Source: Pseudomonas nabeulensis (GTDB lineage Bacteria > Pseudomonadota > Gammaproteobacteria > Pseudomonadales > Pseudomonadaceae). Taken from it: a stretch of 64,000 nt of DNA. The stretch's first letter is position 1; the number at the start of each line of letters is the position of its first letter. Both the position numbers and the translations under genes were made by a program. The notes under the pieces are model-generated. The model did not search any database. It was not told where the DNA came from and saw only the letters and a list, made by a program, of their open reading frames with translations. Below are positions 51,538-60,412 of this stretch, in pieces. The stretch covers positions 48,030-112,029 of the forward strand of contig NZ_QUZT01000013.1 of assembly GCF_004682045.1 (NCBI RefSeq), given 5' to 3'.

Positions 51538-52409
51538 GCAAGGAAGTCGTTCTGTCCGTGGAACACCTGATGATGCACTTCGGTGGCATCAAGGCCTTGA
51601 GCGATGTGAGCCTCAACGTCGAACGCAACTCGATCTTCGCCCTGATCGGCCCCAACGGCGCCGGCAAGACCACGGTGTTCAACTGCCTCACCGGCTTCTA
51701 CAAGGCCAGCGGCGGCAAGATCAGTCTCAACGTGCGCGGCAAGCAAACCAACGTGATCCAGTTGCTCGGCGAGCGCTTCCAGCCCACCGACTTCGTTTCG
51801 CCGAAAAGCTTCCTCAGCCGCGTGTACTACAAGATGTTCGGCGGCACCCACCTGGTGAACCGCGCCGGCCTGGCGCGGACGTTCCAGAACATTCGCCTGT
51901 TCAAGGAAATGTCAGTGGTGGAAAACCTGCTGGTGGCCCAGCACATGTGGGTCAACCGCAACATGCTGGCGGGCATCCTCAACACCAAGGGCTACCGCAA
52001 GGCCGAGAGCGATGCCCTCGACCACGCGTTCTATTGGCTCGAAGTGGTGGACCTGGTGGACTGCGCCAACCGCTTGGCCGGTGAACTCTCCTACGGCCAA
52101 CAACGCCGCCTGGAAATCGCCCGTGCCATGTGCACCCGTCCACAGATCATCTGCCTGGACGAACCGGCCGCCGGCCTCAACCCCCAGGAAACCGAAGCCC
52201 TCAGCGCGATGATTCGCCTGTTGCGCGACGAACACGACCTCACGGTGGTGCTGATCGAACACGACATGGGCATGGTGATGAGTATTTCCGACCACATCGT
52301 GGTGCTGGACCACGGCAACGTGATTGCCGAGGGCGGGCCGGACGCGATCCGCAACGACCCGAAAGTGATTGCGGCCTACCTGGGCGCCGATGAAGAGGAG
52401 CTTGTATGA
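51534..52409 (+). CDS. livG: Branched-chain amino-acid ABC ATPase LivG
   Basis: The 291-residue ATPase has Walker A GPNGAGKTT near residue 40, the ABC signature LSYGQQRRLEIARAM near residue 190 and Walker B IICLDEPAAGLNP. Longer than a minimal ATPase, it has an insert around residues 65-110, common in LivG of pseudomonads. It overlaps both livM and livF by four bases, so the four downstream genes are tightly coupled. Confidence 0.95.
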
Positions 52410-53122
52410 ACGGGCCTATCCTCGAAATGAAGGACCTGGACGTGTACTACGGCCCGATCCAGGCCCTGAAAAAAGTCTCGCTGCACATCAATGAAGGCGA
52501 AACCGTCAGCCTGATCGGCTCCAACGGCGCGGGGAAATCCACGCTGCTGATGTCGATCTTCGGCCAGCCACGGGCCGAGTCGGGGCAGATTCTGTACAAC
52601 GGCGTCGACATTACCCACAAGTCGTCCCACTACATTGCCTCCAACGGCATCGCGCAGTCGCCGGAAGGGCGGCGGGTGTTCCCCGACATGACCGTCGAGG
52701 AAAACCTGCTGATGGGCACCATCCCCATCGGTGACAAGCACGCCAGCGAAGACATGCAGCGCATGTTCGAGCTGTTCCCACGGCTCAAGGAGCGGCGTAA
52801 CCAGCGGGCCATGACCATGTCCGGTGGCGAACAGCAAATGCTCGCCATCGCCCGTGCGCTGATGAGCCGGCCCAAGCTGTTGCTGCTGGACGAACCAAGC
52901 CTGGGCCTGGCGCCGATTGTGGTGAAGCAGATCTTCTCCACCCTACGTGAGCTGGCGTCTACCGGGATGACCATCTTCCTGGTGGAGCAGAATGCCAACC
53001 ATGCGCTGCGCCTGTCGGACCGGGCGTATGTGATGGTCAACGGGGAGATTCGCCTGACGGGCACCGGTAAAGAGCTGTTGGTGAACGAGGAAGTGCGCAA
53101 CGCCTATCTCGGTGGGCACTGA
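52406..53122 (+). CDS. livF: Branched-chain amino-acid ABC ATPase LivF
   Basis: The 238-residue ATPase has Walker A GSNGAGKST near residue 35, the signature MSGGEQQMLAIARALMSRP and Walker B LLLLDEPSLGLAP. The C-terminus ends NAYLGGH, the normal LivF end. It is the last gene of the liv operon; a REPIN follows instead of a classical terminator. Confidence 0.95.
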   Translation: MNGPILEMKDLDVYYGPIQALKKVSLHINEGETVSLIGSNGAGKSTLLMSIFGQPRAESGQILYNGVDITHKSSHYIASNGIAQSPEGRRVFPDMTVEENLLMGTIPIGDKHASEDMQRMFELFPRLKERRNQRAMTMSGGEQQMLAIARALMSRPKLLLLDEPSLGLAPIVVKQIFSTLRELASTGMTIFLVEQNANHALRLSDRAYVMVNGEIRLTGTGKELLVNEEVRNAYLGGH

Positions 53123-53146
53123 TCTAACTCACACTGCAAAACCCCT

Positions 53147-53247
53147 GTGGGAGGGGGCTTGCCCCCGATAGGGTGTGTCAGCACCACAAGTGCTGACTGA
53201 CCCGCCGTCATCGGGGGCAAGTCGAATCGTCGCACCGCCCCTCCCAC
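53147..53247. repeat. REPIN with one variant arm
   Basis: The left arm is canonical and the right arm is the long variant with TCGAATCGTCGCACCG. It lies after livF. Confidence 0.85.
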
Positions 53248-53913
53248 ATTTGATTAAGGGCAGCTTTTGAAATTGTGGAAAACAAATCCACCTCACCTCC
53301 AAAGCGCGACATATAGCCGCCGCAAATCCCTGTTTTGTCACAGTTTTGACTTGTCCCCATCCACTGTGGAACCGGCTGTGGGTAACGTGGGTGTACTTAG
53401 CTGAAAGCCTTTAAAACCGTGGCTTGCAGCGTGGCGATCATTTTTTGATCAGTGGCTTTTTCGGGACCGGCCAAGGGGTTTGTCAACCTGTTTAAAGACA
53501 CAGGTATATGACCGATTTATGTCCCTTCTGCCTGTGGATAAGTCTGTGACTAAACTCTGGAAAGACGTCCGCAGGGGCCGGAATGACTGGCCTGGAGCCA
53601 TCGTTCGGATTTTCCCCAGGGTGACGGGTCTACATACGCTCCCGTCGAGGTCAAGCAAAAAACTTTCTAAAATCGTCTACAAGCCCCGCCTACAAAGGCT
53701 TGAGGCGTTTTGCACTTGCCCCCAAAGACTGTGGGCGCAGTTGTGGATAACCTGCGCGCATATGGCTGCAGGCCACGGTTTATAGGGTGTTGCGCGTTAT
53801 GGTCAAAAAGTGATCAGGCGCACATGAAGTTATGCGCATAGCGGTTGCCGCAACCGCGGTGTACGGGCATTCTGCTGGCTGATTTTTTTCCCGATGCCCG
53901 CAAGGAGAACACC
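53248..53913 (+). other. Large gene-free gap between livF and the SDR gene
   Basis: About 660 bases contain no open frame with believable codon use; a 101-codon frame at 53480-53785 lacks a ribosome site and family support. The stretch has two exact TGTGGATAA (DnaA-box) sequences at 53533 and 53742 and a near match TGTGGGTAA at 53377. A small AT-rich dyad, GATCATTTTTTGATC, lies near 53437. It may hold an unrecognised RNA or only promoters. Confidence 0.4.
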
Positions 53914-54678
53914 ATGTCCAACACGCTGTTTATTACTGGCGCAACCTCAGGTTTCGGCGAAGCCTGCGCCCGTCGTTTTGCCGAAGCCGGCTGGAAACTG
54001 GTGCTCACTGGCCGTCGTGCCGACCGCTTGAATGCCTTGGTCGAAGAACTCTCCAAGCAGACCGAAGTACACGGCCTGGTGGTGGACGTGCGTGATCGCA
54101 AGGGCATGGAAGACGCCATCGCCAGCCTGCCGCCATCGTTCGCCACACTGCGCGGGCTGATCAACAACGCAGGCCTGGCCGTGGGCACCGACCCGGCACC
54201 GAAGTGCAACCTCGACGATTGGGAAACCATGGTCGACACCAACATCAAGGGCCTGCTGACCACCACCAACCTGCTGCTGCCACGTCTGATCGCACACGGT
54301 CGTGGCGCGGGCATCATCAACCTGGGGTCCATCGCCGGTAACTACCCGTACCCGGGCAGTCACGTGTATGGCGGCTCCAAAGCGTTCGTGAAGCAGTTCT
54401 CGCTGAACCTGCGTTGCGACCTGCAAGGCACGGGTGTACGCGTCACCAACATCGAGCCAGGCCTGTGTGAAAGCGAGTTCTCGCTGGTGCGCTTTGGCGG
54501 TGACCAGGCGCGTTATGACGCGACCTATGCCGGCGCCGAGCCGATCCAGCCGCAGGATATTGCCGACACGATCTTCTGGGTGATGAACACCCCGGCGCAC
54601 GTGAATATCAACCGGTTGGAACTGATGCCGGTGAGCCAGACCTGGGCTGGGTTTGCGATTGAGCGTGGGGCCAAGTAA
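53914..54678 (+). CDS. YdfG-like short-chain dehydrogenase
   Basis: The 254-residue product is a classical SDR: cofactor motif TGATSGFG near residue 7, NNAG in LRGLINNAGLAVG, catalytic Ser in NLGSIAG and YGGSKAF supplying the Tyr/Lys pair. It closely resembles E. coli YdfG, an NADP-dependent 3-hydroxy acid dehydrogenase that acts on serine, threonine-type and malonate semialdehyde substrates. The exact substrate here is inferred. The ribosome site is AAGGAG. Confidence 0.9.
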   Translation: MSNTLFITGATSGFGEACARRFAEAGWKLVLTGRRADRLNALVEELSKQTEVHGLVVDVRDRKGMEDAIASLPPSFATLRGLINNAGLAVGTDPAPKCNLDDWETMVDTNIKGLLTTTNLLLPRLIAHGRGAGIINLGSIAGNYPYPGSHVYGGSKAFVKQFSLNLRCDLQGTGVRVTNIEPGLCESEFSLVRFGGDQARYDATYAGAEPIQPQDIADTIFWVMNTPAHVNINRLELMPVSQTWAGFAIERGAK

Positions 54679-54700
54679 GGCTTTAGACCGAGTTGCTGCC

Positions 54701-54820
54701 ATCGGGGGCAAGTCGAATCGTCGCACCGCCCCTCCCACATTTGAATGTATTCACAAATCAAAATCTGTGAACCCAATCCAGTGTGGGAGGGGCGGTGCGA
54801 CGATTCGACTTGCCCCCGAT
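54701..54820. repeat. REPIN with both arms of the variant type
   Basis: Both arms carry the 16-base block, inverted relative to each other, around a spacer of about 45 bases. It is the only element in the window with two variant arms. Confidence 0.87.
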
Positions 54821-54913
54821 GGCGTCAAATCGGCCAAAACAGGCCATAAGGTACACTCCACTCCTGAAAACCCCACCGCACCCAGCGGTTCAAGGGTTTT
54901 GACAGGAGGACAT

Positions 54914-55819
54914 GTGAGTAACCGAGGTGAGCAAGCACTGCTCAAACAATCGACCATCCTGATGTTCGCGGTCGCGATCGCCGGGATTGTCACGGGTGTG
55001 GTATCTGGCGCCCAATCCATTTTGTTCGACGGCTTTTTCTCGCTGATCGCCACCGCCATCAAGGTGTTGATGCTGATCACGGCCAAGCTGATCGCCAAGA
55101 AAAGCAACGAGCGTTTCCAGTTCGGCTATTGGCACCTGGAGCCCATGGTGCTGCTGATCGAAGGTAGCTTCCTGTTGCTGATCGCCATCTATGCGTTCCT
55201 CAATGGTGTGTTCGGCATTCTCAATGGCGGGCGCGAGATCGAGTTGGGGCTGGTGATCATTTATGCGGCGGTGTTTACCGTCGTGGAATTCGCCTACTTC
55301 TTCTATGTGCGTTATCGCAACCGCACGCTCAAATCGTCGCTGATCCAGTTCGACAACATCAGTTGGCTGGTGGACGCGATGCTCTCGGTGGGCTTGCTGA
55401 TCAGCTTCCTGGCGGCGCTGTTGCTCAAGTCCCAGGGTTATGGCGAATGGGCGGTGTACGTCGACCCGTTGATCCTGATCCTGTTGGCCCTGAGCATGCT
55501 GGCGCCGGCGTTCAAGATCCTGCGCCCGGCGTTGCGCGAGGTACTGGGGATTGCGCCGGACCAACTGGACGACAAAGTGCGCGAAGTGATGGACGCGGCG
55601 CAGGCCAAGCATGGGTTCGACGACTACGTGTCCTACGTGCAAAAGCACGGGCGGGCGCGGTTTATCGAGATTCATGTGGTGCTGCCGAAGGATTACCCGG
55701 TGCACAGCGTTGCCACCCTGGATGGGTTGCGTGAAGAGATATCCACAGGGCTGGGCAAGCCGGATGCGGCGCGGTGGTTGACCATCAGTTTTACGGGGGA
55801 TCGCAAGTGGATTGCGTGA
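54914..55819 (+). CDS. Cation diffusion facilitator family transporter
   Basis: The 301-residue product starts with GTG, four bases after AGGAGG; an ATG two bases upstream runs straight into a stop. It has six membrane segments, with the metal-site aspartates in FDGFFSL (segment 2) and WLVDAML (segment 5). A C-terminal cytoplasmic domain (about residues 205-301) ends IHVVLPKDY and ISFTGDRKWIA. CDF proteins export Zn, Fe, Mn or Co by proton antiport; I cannot assign the metal. Confidence 0.87.
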   Translation: MSNRGEQALLKQSTILMFAVAIAGIVTGVVSGAQSILFDGFFSLIATAIKVLMLITAKLIAKKSNERFQFGYWHLEPMVLLIEGSFLLLIAIYAFLNGVFGILNGGREIELGLVIIYAAVFTVVEFAYFFYVRYRNRTLKSSLIQFDNISWLVDAMLSVGLLISFLAALLLKSQGYGEWAVYVDPLILILLALSMLAPAFKILRPALREVLGIAPDQLDDKVREVMDAAQAKHGFDDYVSYVQKHGRARFIEIHVVLPKDYPVHSVATLDGLREEISTGLGKPDAARWLTISFTGDRKWIA

Positions 55820-55844
55820 TTGGTAGTTAGACCGAGTCGCCTGC

Positions 55845-55941
55845 ATCGGGGGCAAGTCGAATCGTCGCACCGCCCCTCCCACATTCGACCGCGTTCCAAA
55901 GGTAGAACGCGGTCAACTGTGGGAGGGGGCTTGCCCCCGAT
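55845..55941. repeat. REPIN with one variant arm
   Basis: The left arm is the variant with the 16-base block and the right arm is canonical. It separates the convergent CDF and AGE-family genes. Confidence 0.85.
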
Positions 55942-55954
55942 GAGGCCCTGAAAA

Positions 55955-57064
55955 TCACCCGAGATACTGGATCAAACCCTGATAGCAAGTCGCCAAATGA
56001 TAAGGCGTGGTCGACGGCATATCCCTTCGGCTCACCTTGCCCTGGGCATCCAGACACTCATGCCAACCCTTCTCATGCAAAAAGTGCTGTTGCAGCGCCA
56101 GCAACTGACGCTGCAACACCGCCTCACTGCCAGGCCGCAAGGTCAACGCCCGCAGGTATTCGGCCTGGGCCCAGATCCGTTGTGTAGCATCGCGGATGCT
56201 GCCATCCAGCGCCAACATGCCACTGACCGCACCGCTCAACTTATCCACACCCGTTTGCTCAGCGTAGGCAAATGCCCGCGTCAACGAGGCATGCAGCGGT
56301 GTGCCACGCAACACATCCGAAGATTCCAGCAAGAAGAACCACTCAAACTGGTGCCCCGGCTCAAACCAGTTATCCACAGCGCCCAACGGTTTCTCCATCA
56401 TCACGCCGTGCTGGCGGTCGATAAAGCGCTGCTGCATGGCCGTCGCCAAACCCAGCAGGGCGGCCTGTACGTCGGCGTCGTCACGCACCGCGAGGGTGGC
56501 CAGGAAGGCTTCGGCCAGGTGCATCAACGGGTTCTGCAACGGGCCGGACTTGAGGGATGACCAGTTGCGCTCCAGCACTGCCTCGTACAGGCCGTCGCCT
56601 GTGGAAAAGCGTTGGGCGACCACTTCAAGGGCGGCGTTGAGCACCGACTCCACCAACGGTTCGCGCACTTTGGCCCAGTAATGGGCGCAGGCGAAGATGA
56701 TGAACGCGTGGGTGTAGAGGTCTTTGCGCTTGTCCAGCGGCTGCCCGGTCGGGTCGATGCTGTAGAACCAGCCGCCGTGCTCGGCGTCGTGGAAATGCCG
56801 TTGCAGGGAGCGGAACAACGCCGCTGCCCGCTCTTCGGCGAAGGCCGCACCGGGTTCGCCGATCAGGCTGGCAAACAGGTACAGCTGCCTGGCGCAGGCC
56901 ATGGCGCGATAGCGTTGCGGGGGCAGTGGCCGGTGATCGGCGTCCAGCGCCTCATAAGGCAGCGCCAACTCGGCATTCCAGCCCGGGCCTTGCCAGAGCG
57001 GCACGATCAGGCTGTGGAAGTGCGTGAGCACGGCATTCAGGGCGGAGTGTGGAGCGGTGGGCAT
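55955..57064 (-). CDS. AGE-family epimerase/isomerase
   Basis: The 369-residue product fits the N-acylglucosamine 2-epimerase/mannose isomerase family, an (alpha/alpha)6 barrel. Motifs are KDLYTHAFIIFACAHYW near residue 115, QNPLMHLAEAFLAL-like (NPLMHLAEAFLATLA), and PGHQFEWFFLLE with an active-site His. Such proteins interconvert hexoses (mannose and fructose, or glucose and mannose). The substrate is not certain. It overlaps no neighbour. Confidence 0.87.
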   Translation of the reverse strand: MPTAPHSALNAVLTHFHSLIVPLWQGPGWNAELALPYEALDADHRPLPPQRYRAMACARQLYLFASLIGEPGAAFAEERAAALFRSLQRHFHDAEHGGWFYSIDPTGQPLDKRKDLYTHAFIIFACAHYWAKVREPLVESVLNAALEVVAQRFSTGDGLYEAVLERNWSSLKSGPLQNPLMHLAEAFLATLAVRDDADVQAALLGLATAMQQRFIDRQHGVMMEKPLGAVDNWFEPGHQFEWFFLLESSDVLRGTPLHASLTRAFAYAEQTGVDKLSGAVSGMLALDGSIRDATQRIWAQAEYLRALTLRPGSEAVLQRQLLALQQHFLHEKGWHECLDAQGKVSRRDMPSTTPYHLATCYQGLIQYLG

Positions 57065-57140
57065 TGGCTGGCGTCGTCACGGCAGGGGTGTAGGCGCGCA
57101 TGGTAGCAGGCTTGAGTTATATGGTGTCTGGTCTACCGCT

Positions 57141-57213
57141 ATCGGGGGCAAGCCCCCTCCCACATTTTTGACCTGCGAACCCGATCAAATGTGGGAGCTG
57201 GCTTGCCTGCGAT
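57141..57213. repeat. REP inverted pair, one arm diverged
   Basis: The left arm is canonical. The right arm GTGGGAGCTGGCTTGCCTGC is the same diverged type seen at 2209-2273. Confidence 0.75.
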
Positions 57214-57238
57214 GAGGCCCTCACAGGCGCTGCAATAC

Positions 57239-57811
57239 TCAGCCGGCCAACAACCAGACCCCAGTCGCCGCCGAAGCTGCGCCCGCAACCCGCACCAGCG
57301 GCGCCGCCGCAGCCGGCAGGAAACGCACTACGGCATAACCGGCCGCGTGCAACACAGCCGTTGCACCGACAAACCCCGCCGCATACGCCCACGGGCTCGA
57401 CATATCCGGCAGCTCCAGACCATGGGCCACGCCGTGGAACAGCGCAAACAACGCCGTCGCACCCACCGCCACAAACAACGGCGGCCGCACCGCCAGCGCC
57501 ACCGCCAGGCCCAAGGCCAATACCGACGCGGCAATCCCGCTTTCCATCGCCGGCAAGTGCATGCCTTCGAAGCCAAGCACACCGCCGATCAGCATGGTGC
57601 CCACGAACGTACACGGCAGGGCCCAGCGTGCAGCGCCTTTCTGTTGCGCGGCCCACAAACCCACGGCAACCATTGCCAACAAATGATCGAGGCCGCCCAA
57701 CGGGTGGCTGATACCGGCCACCAGGCCGTTGTCGCCATGGCCCGGATGGGCAAAGGCCAGGGCCGGGGCGAGCAGCAGGGTGGCGGCGGCAAAGAGTTTC
57801 TTGAGGCTCAT
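57239..57811 (-). CDS. ureJ: HupE/UreJ family nickel-type permease
   Basis: The 190-residue product has a signal-like N-terminus, six membrane segments and the family motif HPGHGDNGLVAGISHPLGGLDHLLAM, with histidines that bind nickel in the family. A second motif is LFHGVAHGLELP near residue 125. It is the last gene of ureEFGJ and probably helps import nickel for urease maturation. The gap to ureG is 22 bases. Confidence 0.9.
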   Translation of the reverse strand: MSLKKLFAAATLLLAPALAFAHPGHGDNGLVAGISHPLGGLDHLLAMVAVGLWAAQQKGAARWALPCTFVGTMLIGGVLGFEGMHLPAMESGIAASVLALGLAVALAVRPPLFVAVGATALFALFHGVAHGLELPDMSSPWAYAAGFVGATAVLHAAGYAVVRFLPAAAAPLVRVAGAASAATGVWLLAG

Positions 57812-57833
57812 GGACAGGTTCCTTATGGGTTGA

Positions 57834-58448
57834 TCAGGCGGCGGTCAGCAGGCCCTGGCGTTCGATAAAGGCGACGATCTCATCCAGGCCGACGCCGGTT
57901 TTCTGGTTGCTGAACACAAAGGGCTTGCCGTTGCGCATGCGCGTGGTGTCGCTGTTCATCAACTCCAGCGAGGCGCCCACCAGCGGCGCGAGGTCGATCT
58001 TGTTGATCACCAGCAGGTCGGATTTGCAAATGCCGGGCCCACCCTTGCGTGGCAGCTTGTCGCCGGCGGACACATCGATCACATAGATGGTCAGGTCGGA
58101 GAGTTCCGGGCTGAACGTCGCCGATAGGTTGTCGCCACCAGACTCCACCAGGATCAGGTCCAGGCCGGGGAAGCGGCGGTTAAGTTGGTCCACCGCTTCG
58201 AGGTTGATCGAAGCGTCTTCGCGGATCGCTGTGTGCGGGCAGCCGCCGGTTTCCACGCCGATGATGCGTTCTGGCGCCAGGGCCTGGTTGCGCACCAGGA
58301 AGTCAGCGTCTTCGCGGGTGTAGATGTCGTTGGTGACCACCGCCAGGTTGTAGCGGTCGCGCAGCGCGAGGCACAGGGCCAGGGTCAGGGCGGTCTTGCC
58401 GGAGCCCACCGGGCCGCCGATGCCGACGCGCAAGGGTTGTGTGTTCAT
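57834..58448 (-). CDS. ureG: Urease accessory GTPase UreG
   Basis: UreG supplies GTP-driven nickel delivery to apo-urease with UreE, UreF and UreD. The 204-residue product has the P-loop [11 protein letters not shown] at residue 11, the [10 protein letters not shown] motif, the metal-binding GCPHTAIR, and [11 protein letters not shown]. The neighbour order ureE-ureF-ureG-ureJ on the minus strand is a complete chaperone set; urease structural genes are outside the window. Confidence 0.97.
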   Translation of the reverse strand: MNTQPLRVGIGGPVGSGKTALTLALCLALRDRYNLAVVTNDIYTREDADFLVRNQALAPERIIGVETGGCPHTAIREDASINLEAVDQLNRRFPGLDLILVESGGDNLSATFSPELSDLTIYVIDVSAGDKLPRKGGPGICKSDLLVINKIDLAPLVGASLELMNSDTTRMRNGKPFVFSNQKTGVGLDEIVAFIERQGLLTAA

Positions 58449-58460
58449 ATGTTGGGTCTC

Positions 58461-59135
58461 CTAGGAACGGAACAGGCGGCTGTACTGGCGCTCATGGGCC
58501 ATGCACGCCAGGGACAGGCCGAACGCGGCACTGCCGAAATGGGAAGGGTCGATACGGGCGGCTTCCTGCTGGGCCTGTTGCAGCAGCGGCAGCAGTTCAC
58601 TGGTCAGGCGCTGGGCCGCTTGTTGGCCCAGGGGCAGGGTTTTCATCAGCACGGCCAATTGGTTTTCCAGCCAGCTCCATAGCCACGCTGCGAGGGCGTC
58701 GTCCGGGCTGATGCCCCAGGCGCGGGCGGCGAGGGCCCAGCCGAGGGCGAGATGGGGTTCGCTGCATCGCTCAAGAAACGAGCGGGCGGCGTTATCCAAT
58801 TCCGGCAAGCCATTGAGCAGTTGTTGCAGCGAATAGCCCATCTGCCGACTTTCTTGATACAGCTCACGGGTCTCACGGCTGGCGCGGTGCTCTTCGCACA
58901 GTTGTGCGAGACGTGGCCAGTCCTCATCGGCGGCAGCACGGCAATGGGCGAGTAACAGCGGTGCTTCGAAGCGGGCGAGGTTGAGCAACAGTTGGTCGCT
59001 GATCCAGCGTCGAGCGCTGGCGGCATCATTGACGCGCCCGTTCTCCACGGCCATCTCCAGGCCTTGGGAATAGCTGTAGCCGCCAATCGGCAGCTGTGGA
59101 CTGGCCAGGCGCAGCAAGGCCCAGGCTGGGTTCAT
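58461..59135 (-). CDS. ureF: Urease accessory protein UreF
   Basis: UreF, an all-helical protein of 224 residues, couples UreG to urease. The sequence starts MNPAWALLRLASPQLPIGGYSYSQGLE, the conserved UreF N-terminus. The length is normal. The start overlaps the ureE stop by four bases. Confidence 0.95.
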   Translation of the reverse strand: MNPAWALLRLASPQLPIGGYSYSQGLEMAVENGRVNDAASARRWISDQLLLNLARFEAPLLLAHCRAAADEDWPRLAQLCEEHRASRETRELYQESRQMGYSLQQLLNGLPELDNAARSFLERCSEPHLALGWALAARAWGISPDDALAAWLWSWLENQLAVLMKTLPLGQQAAQRLTSELLPLLQQAQQEAARIDPSHFGSAAFGLSLACMAHERQYSRLFRS

Positions 59136-59632
59136 GGATGTACGCCGAACTGATGCAGCTTGGGCGGGTAGTTGAAGTCTTCATCGCCATGCCGCGAATG
59201 ATGATGGCCGCCGCCGTAAGCCCCATGTTCCGGTTGGAACGGTGCCTCGATGGTTTCGGTGTGAGCGCCCAACTGTTCAAGCATGGCCTTGAGCACGTAG
59301 TCATCCAGCAAACGCAGCCAGCCATCCCCGACCTGTAGGGCAACGTGCCGATTGCCTAGGTGATAGGCAGCGCGGGTCAGTTCAAAGGCACTGCTGCAGG
59401 TGACGTGCAGCAGTTGTTCAGGTCGGGCGCAGACGCGTACGACACGTCCGTCTTCGGCTTGTAGGAATTCGCCATCGTGCAGCGGCGGCTGGCCGCGCTC
59501 CAGGAAAAGGCCAACGTCTTCACCCTCGGCACTGAAACAGCGCAGGCGGCTTTTGCTGCGTGCTTCGAAATTCAGCAGCAACTCGGCGGCCCAGAGGGCT
59601 TGGGGGGCGATTCTGCGGTGGATCACCAGCAT
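59132..59632 (-). CDS. ureE: Urease accessory nickel-binding protein UreE
   Basis: UreE is the nickel metallochaperone. The 166-residue product has an N-terminal substrate-binding domain and a C-terminal metal domain (AYHLGNRHVALQVG), with a histidine-rich tail (YGGGHHHSRHGDED) that would bind nickel. It is the first gene of the ureEFGJ series. A sigma-54-like element with good spacing lies just upstream. Confidence 0.95.
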   Translation of the reverse strand: MLVIHRRIAPQALWAAELLLNFEARSKSRLRCFSAEGEDVGLFLERGQPPLHDGEFLQAEDGRVVRVCARPEQLLHVTCSSAFELTRAAYHLGNRHVALQVGDGWLRLLDDYVLKAMLEQLGAHTETIEAPFQPEHGAYGGGHHHSRHGDEDFNYPPKLHQFGVHP

Positions 59633-59668
59633 CAGGAAGCTTCCAGCTATGAGCGATGCAAGTGCTAG

Positions 59669-59684
59669 AGCAAGGGGCTTGCCA
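59669..59684 (-). promoter_or_regulatory. Candidate sigma-54 promoter of ureEFGJ
   Basis: On the minus strand TGGCAAGCCCCTTGCT matches TGGCACG-N4-TTGCT except for one A, with exactly 10 bases between GG and GC. The predicted start site lies about 26 bases before the ureE start. About 105 bases upstream, TGCACGCTTCAAAATGGTGC (59758-59777) has both NtrC-type half-sites, but with a wider gap than the classical site. Confidence 0.6.
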
Positions 59685-59909
59685 ACCCTGCGACGGTGTA
59701 GGAATTGCCTGTCGGTTAGCGCGGGAGCGCCACTAAATAGGGCGTAGAAAGATTGTCTGCACGCTTCAAAATGGTGCGCTGCTCCGTCTCTCGCACTGGC
59801 TGTGGGCGTTTTCGGATTTGTCCTACGAGATCGAAGGATTATCCGTTCATGATGTTACGTACAGGATCAGTAGGCTTTGCGCCGTGTTTACTTCACTGCG
59901 ACGTTCATC

Positions 59910-60407
59910 ATGTTCAAGTCATTTTATTGGTTAGTCATTCTCAGCTTATCGTTGGTCATCTCGTCGGCATCGGCCACTCTGCAGTCTCGTGTCACCTTCA
60001 GCGCGGCGCTGAAAGAAACCTCGATCGACAATGTGATCGACCGCGCCCATGAATTGCTCGGCACGCCTTACAAATGGGGTGGCAACTCAGTGGAACAGGG
60101 CTTCGATTGCAGCAGCTTCCTGGTCTACCTGTTCAAGACCGAAGCCAATATCCAGATTCCGCGCACCACGGCGGCGATGCACCGTTCCACGGCGACGACG
60201 ATCAAGCGAAACGCCTTGAAACCGGGTGACGCGGTATTCTTCAAAGGCAATGGGCGTGGCCAGGTCAGCCACGTGGGCCTTTATATAGGCGAGGGCAAAT
60301 TTATCCATTCGCCACGTACCGGCAAAAACGTGCGCATCGACTCGTTGAGCAACAGCTACTGGAACAAGAACTACACCACGGCCAAGCGCTTTCACTCGGC
60401 GGGCTGA
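59910..60407 (+). CDS. NlpC/P60 family cell-wall hydrolase
   Basis: The 165-residue product has a signal peptide (about residues 1-23, MFKSFYWLVILSLSLVISSA) and an NlpC/P60 domain. Catalytic Cys is in GFDCSSFLVYLF near residue 68 and the His in SHVGLYIG. LGTPYKWGGNS is the usual motif before the Cys. Such enzymes cut stem peptides of peptidoglycan; the exact bond is not known. The downstream TetR gene is convergent, with six bases between stops. Confidence 0.88.
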   Translation: MFKSFYWLVILSLSLVISSASATLQSRVTFSAALKETSIDNVIDRAHELLGTPYKWGGNSVEQGFDCSSFLVYLFKTEANIQIPRTTAAMHRSTATTIKRNALKPGDAVFFKGNGRGQVSHVGLYIGEGKFIHSPRTGKNVRIDSLSNSYWNKNYTTAKRFHSAG

Positions 60408-60412
60408 TCGGC

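Noticed and set aside
53480..53785. A 101-codon frame in the livF-SDR gap.
   Set aside because: It has no ribosome site, unusual codon use (many rare Lys and Ser codons in a GC-rich genome) and no recognisable family; two DnaA-box sequences fall inside it.
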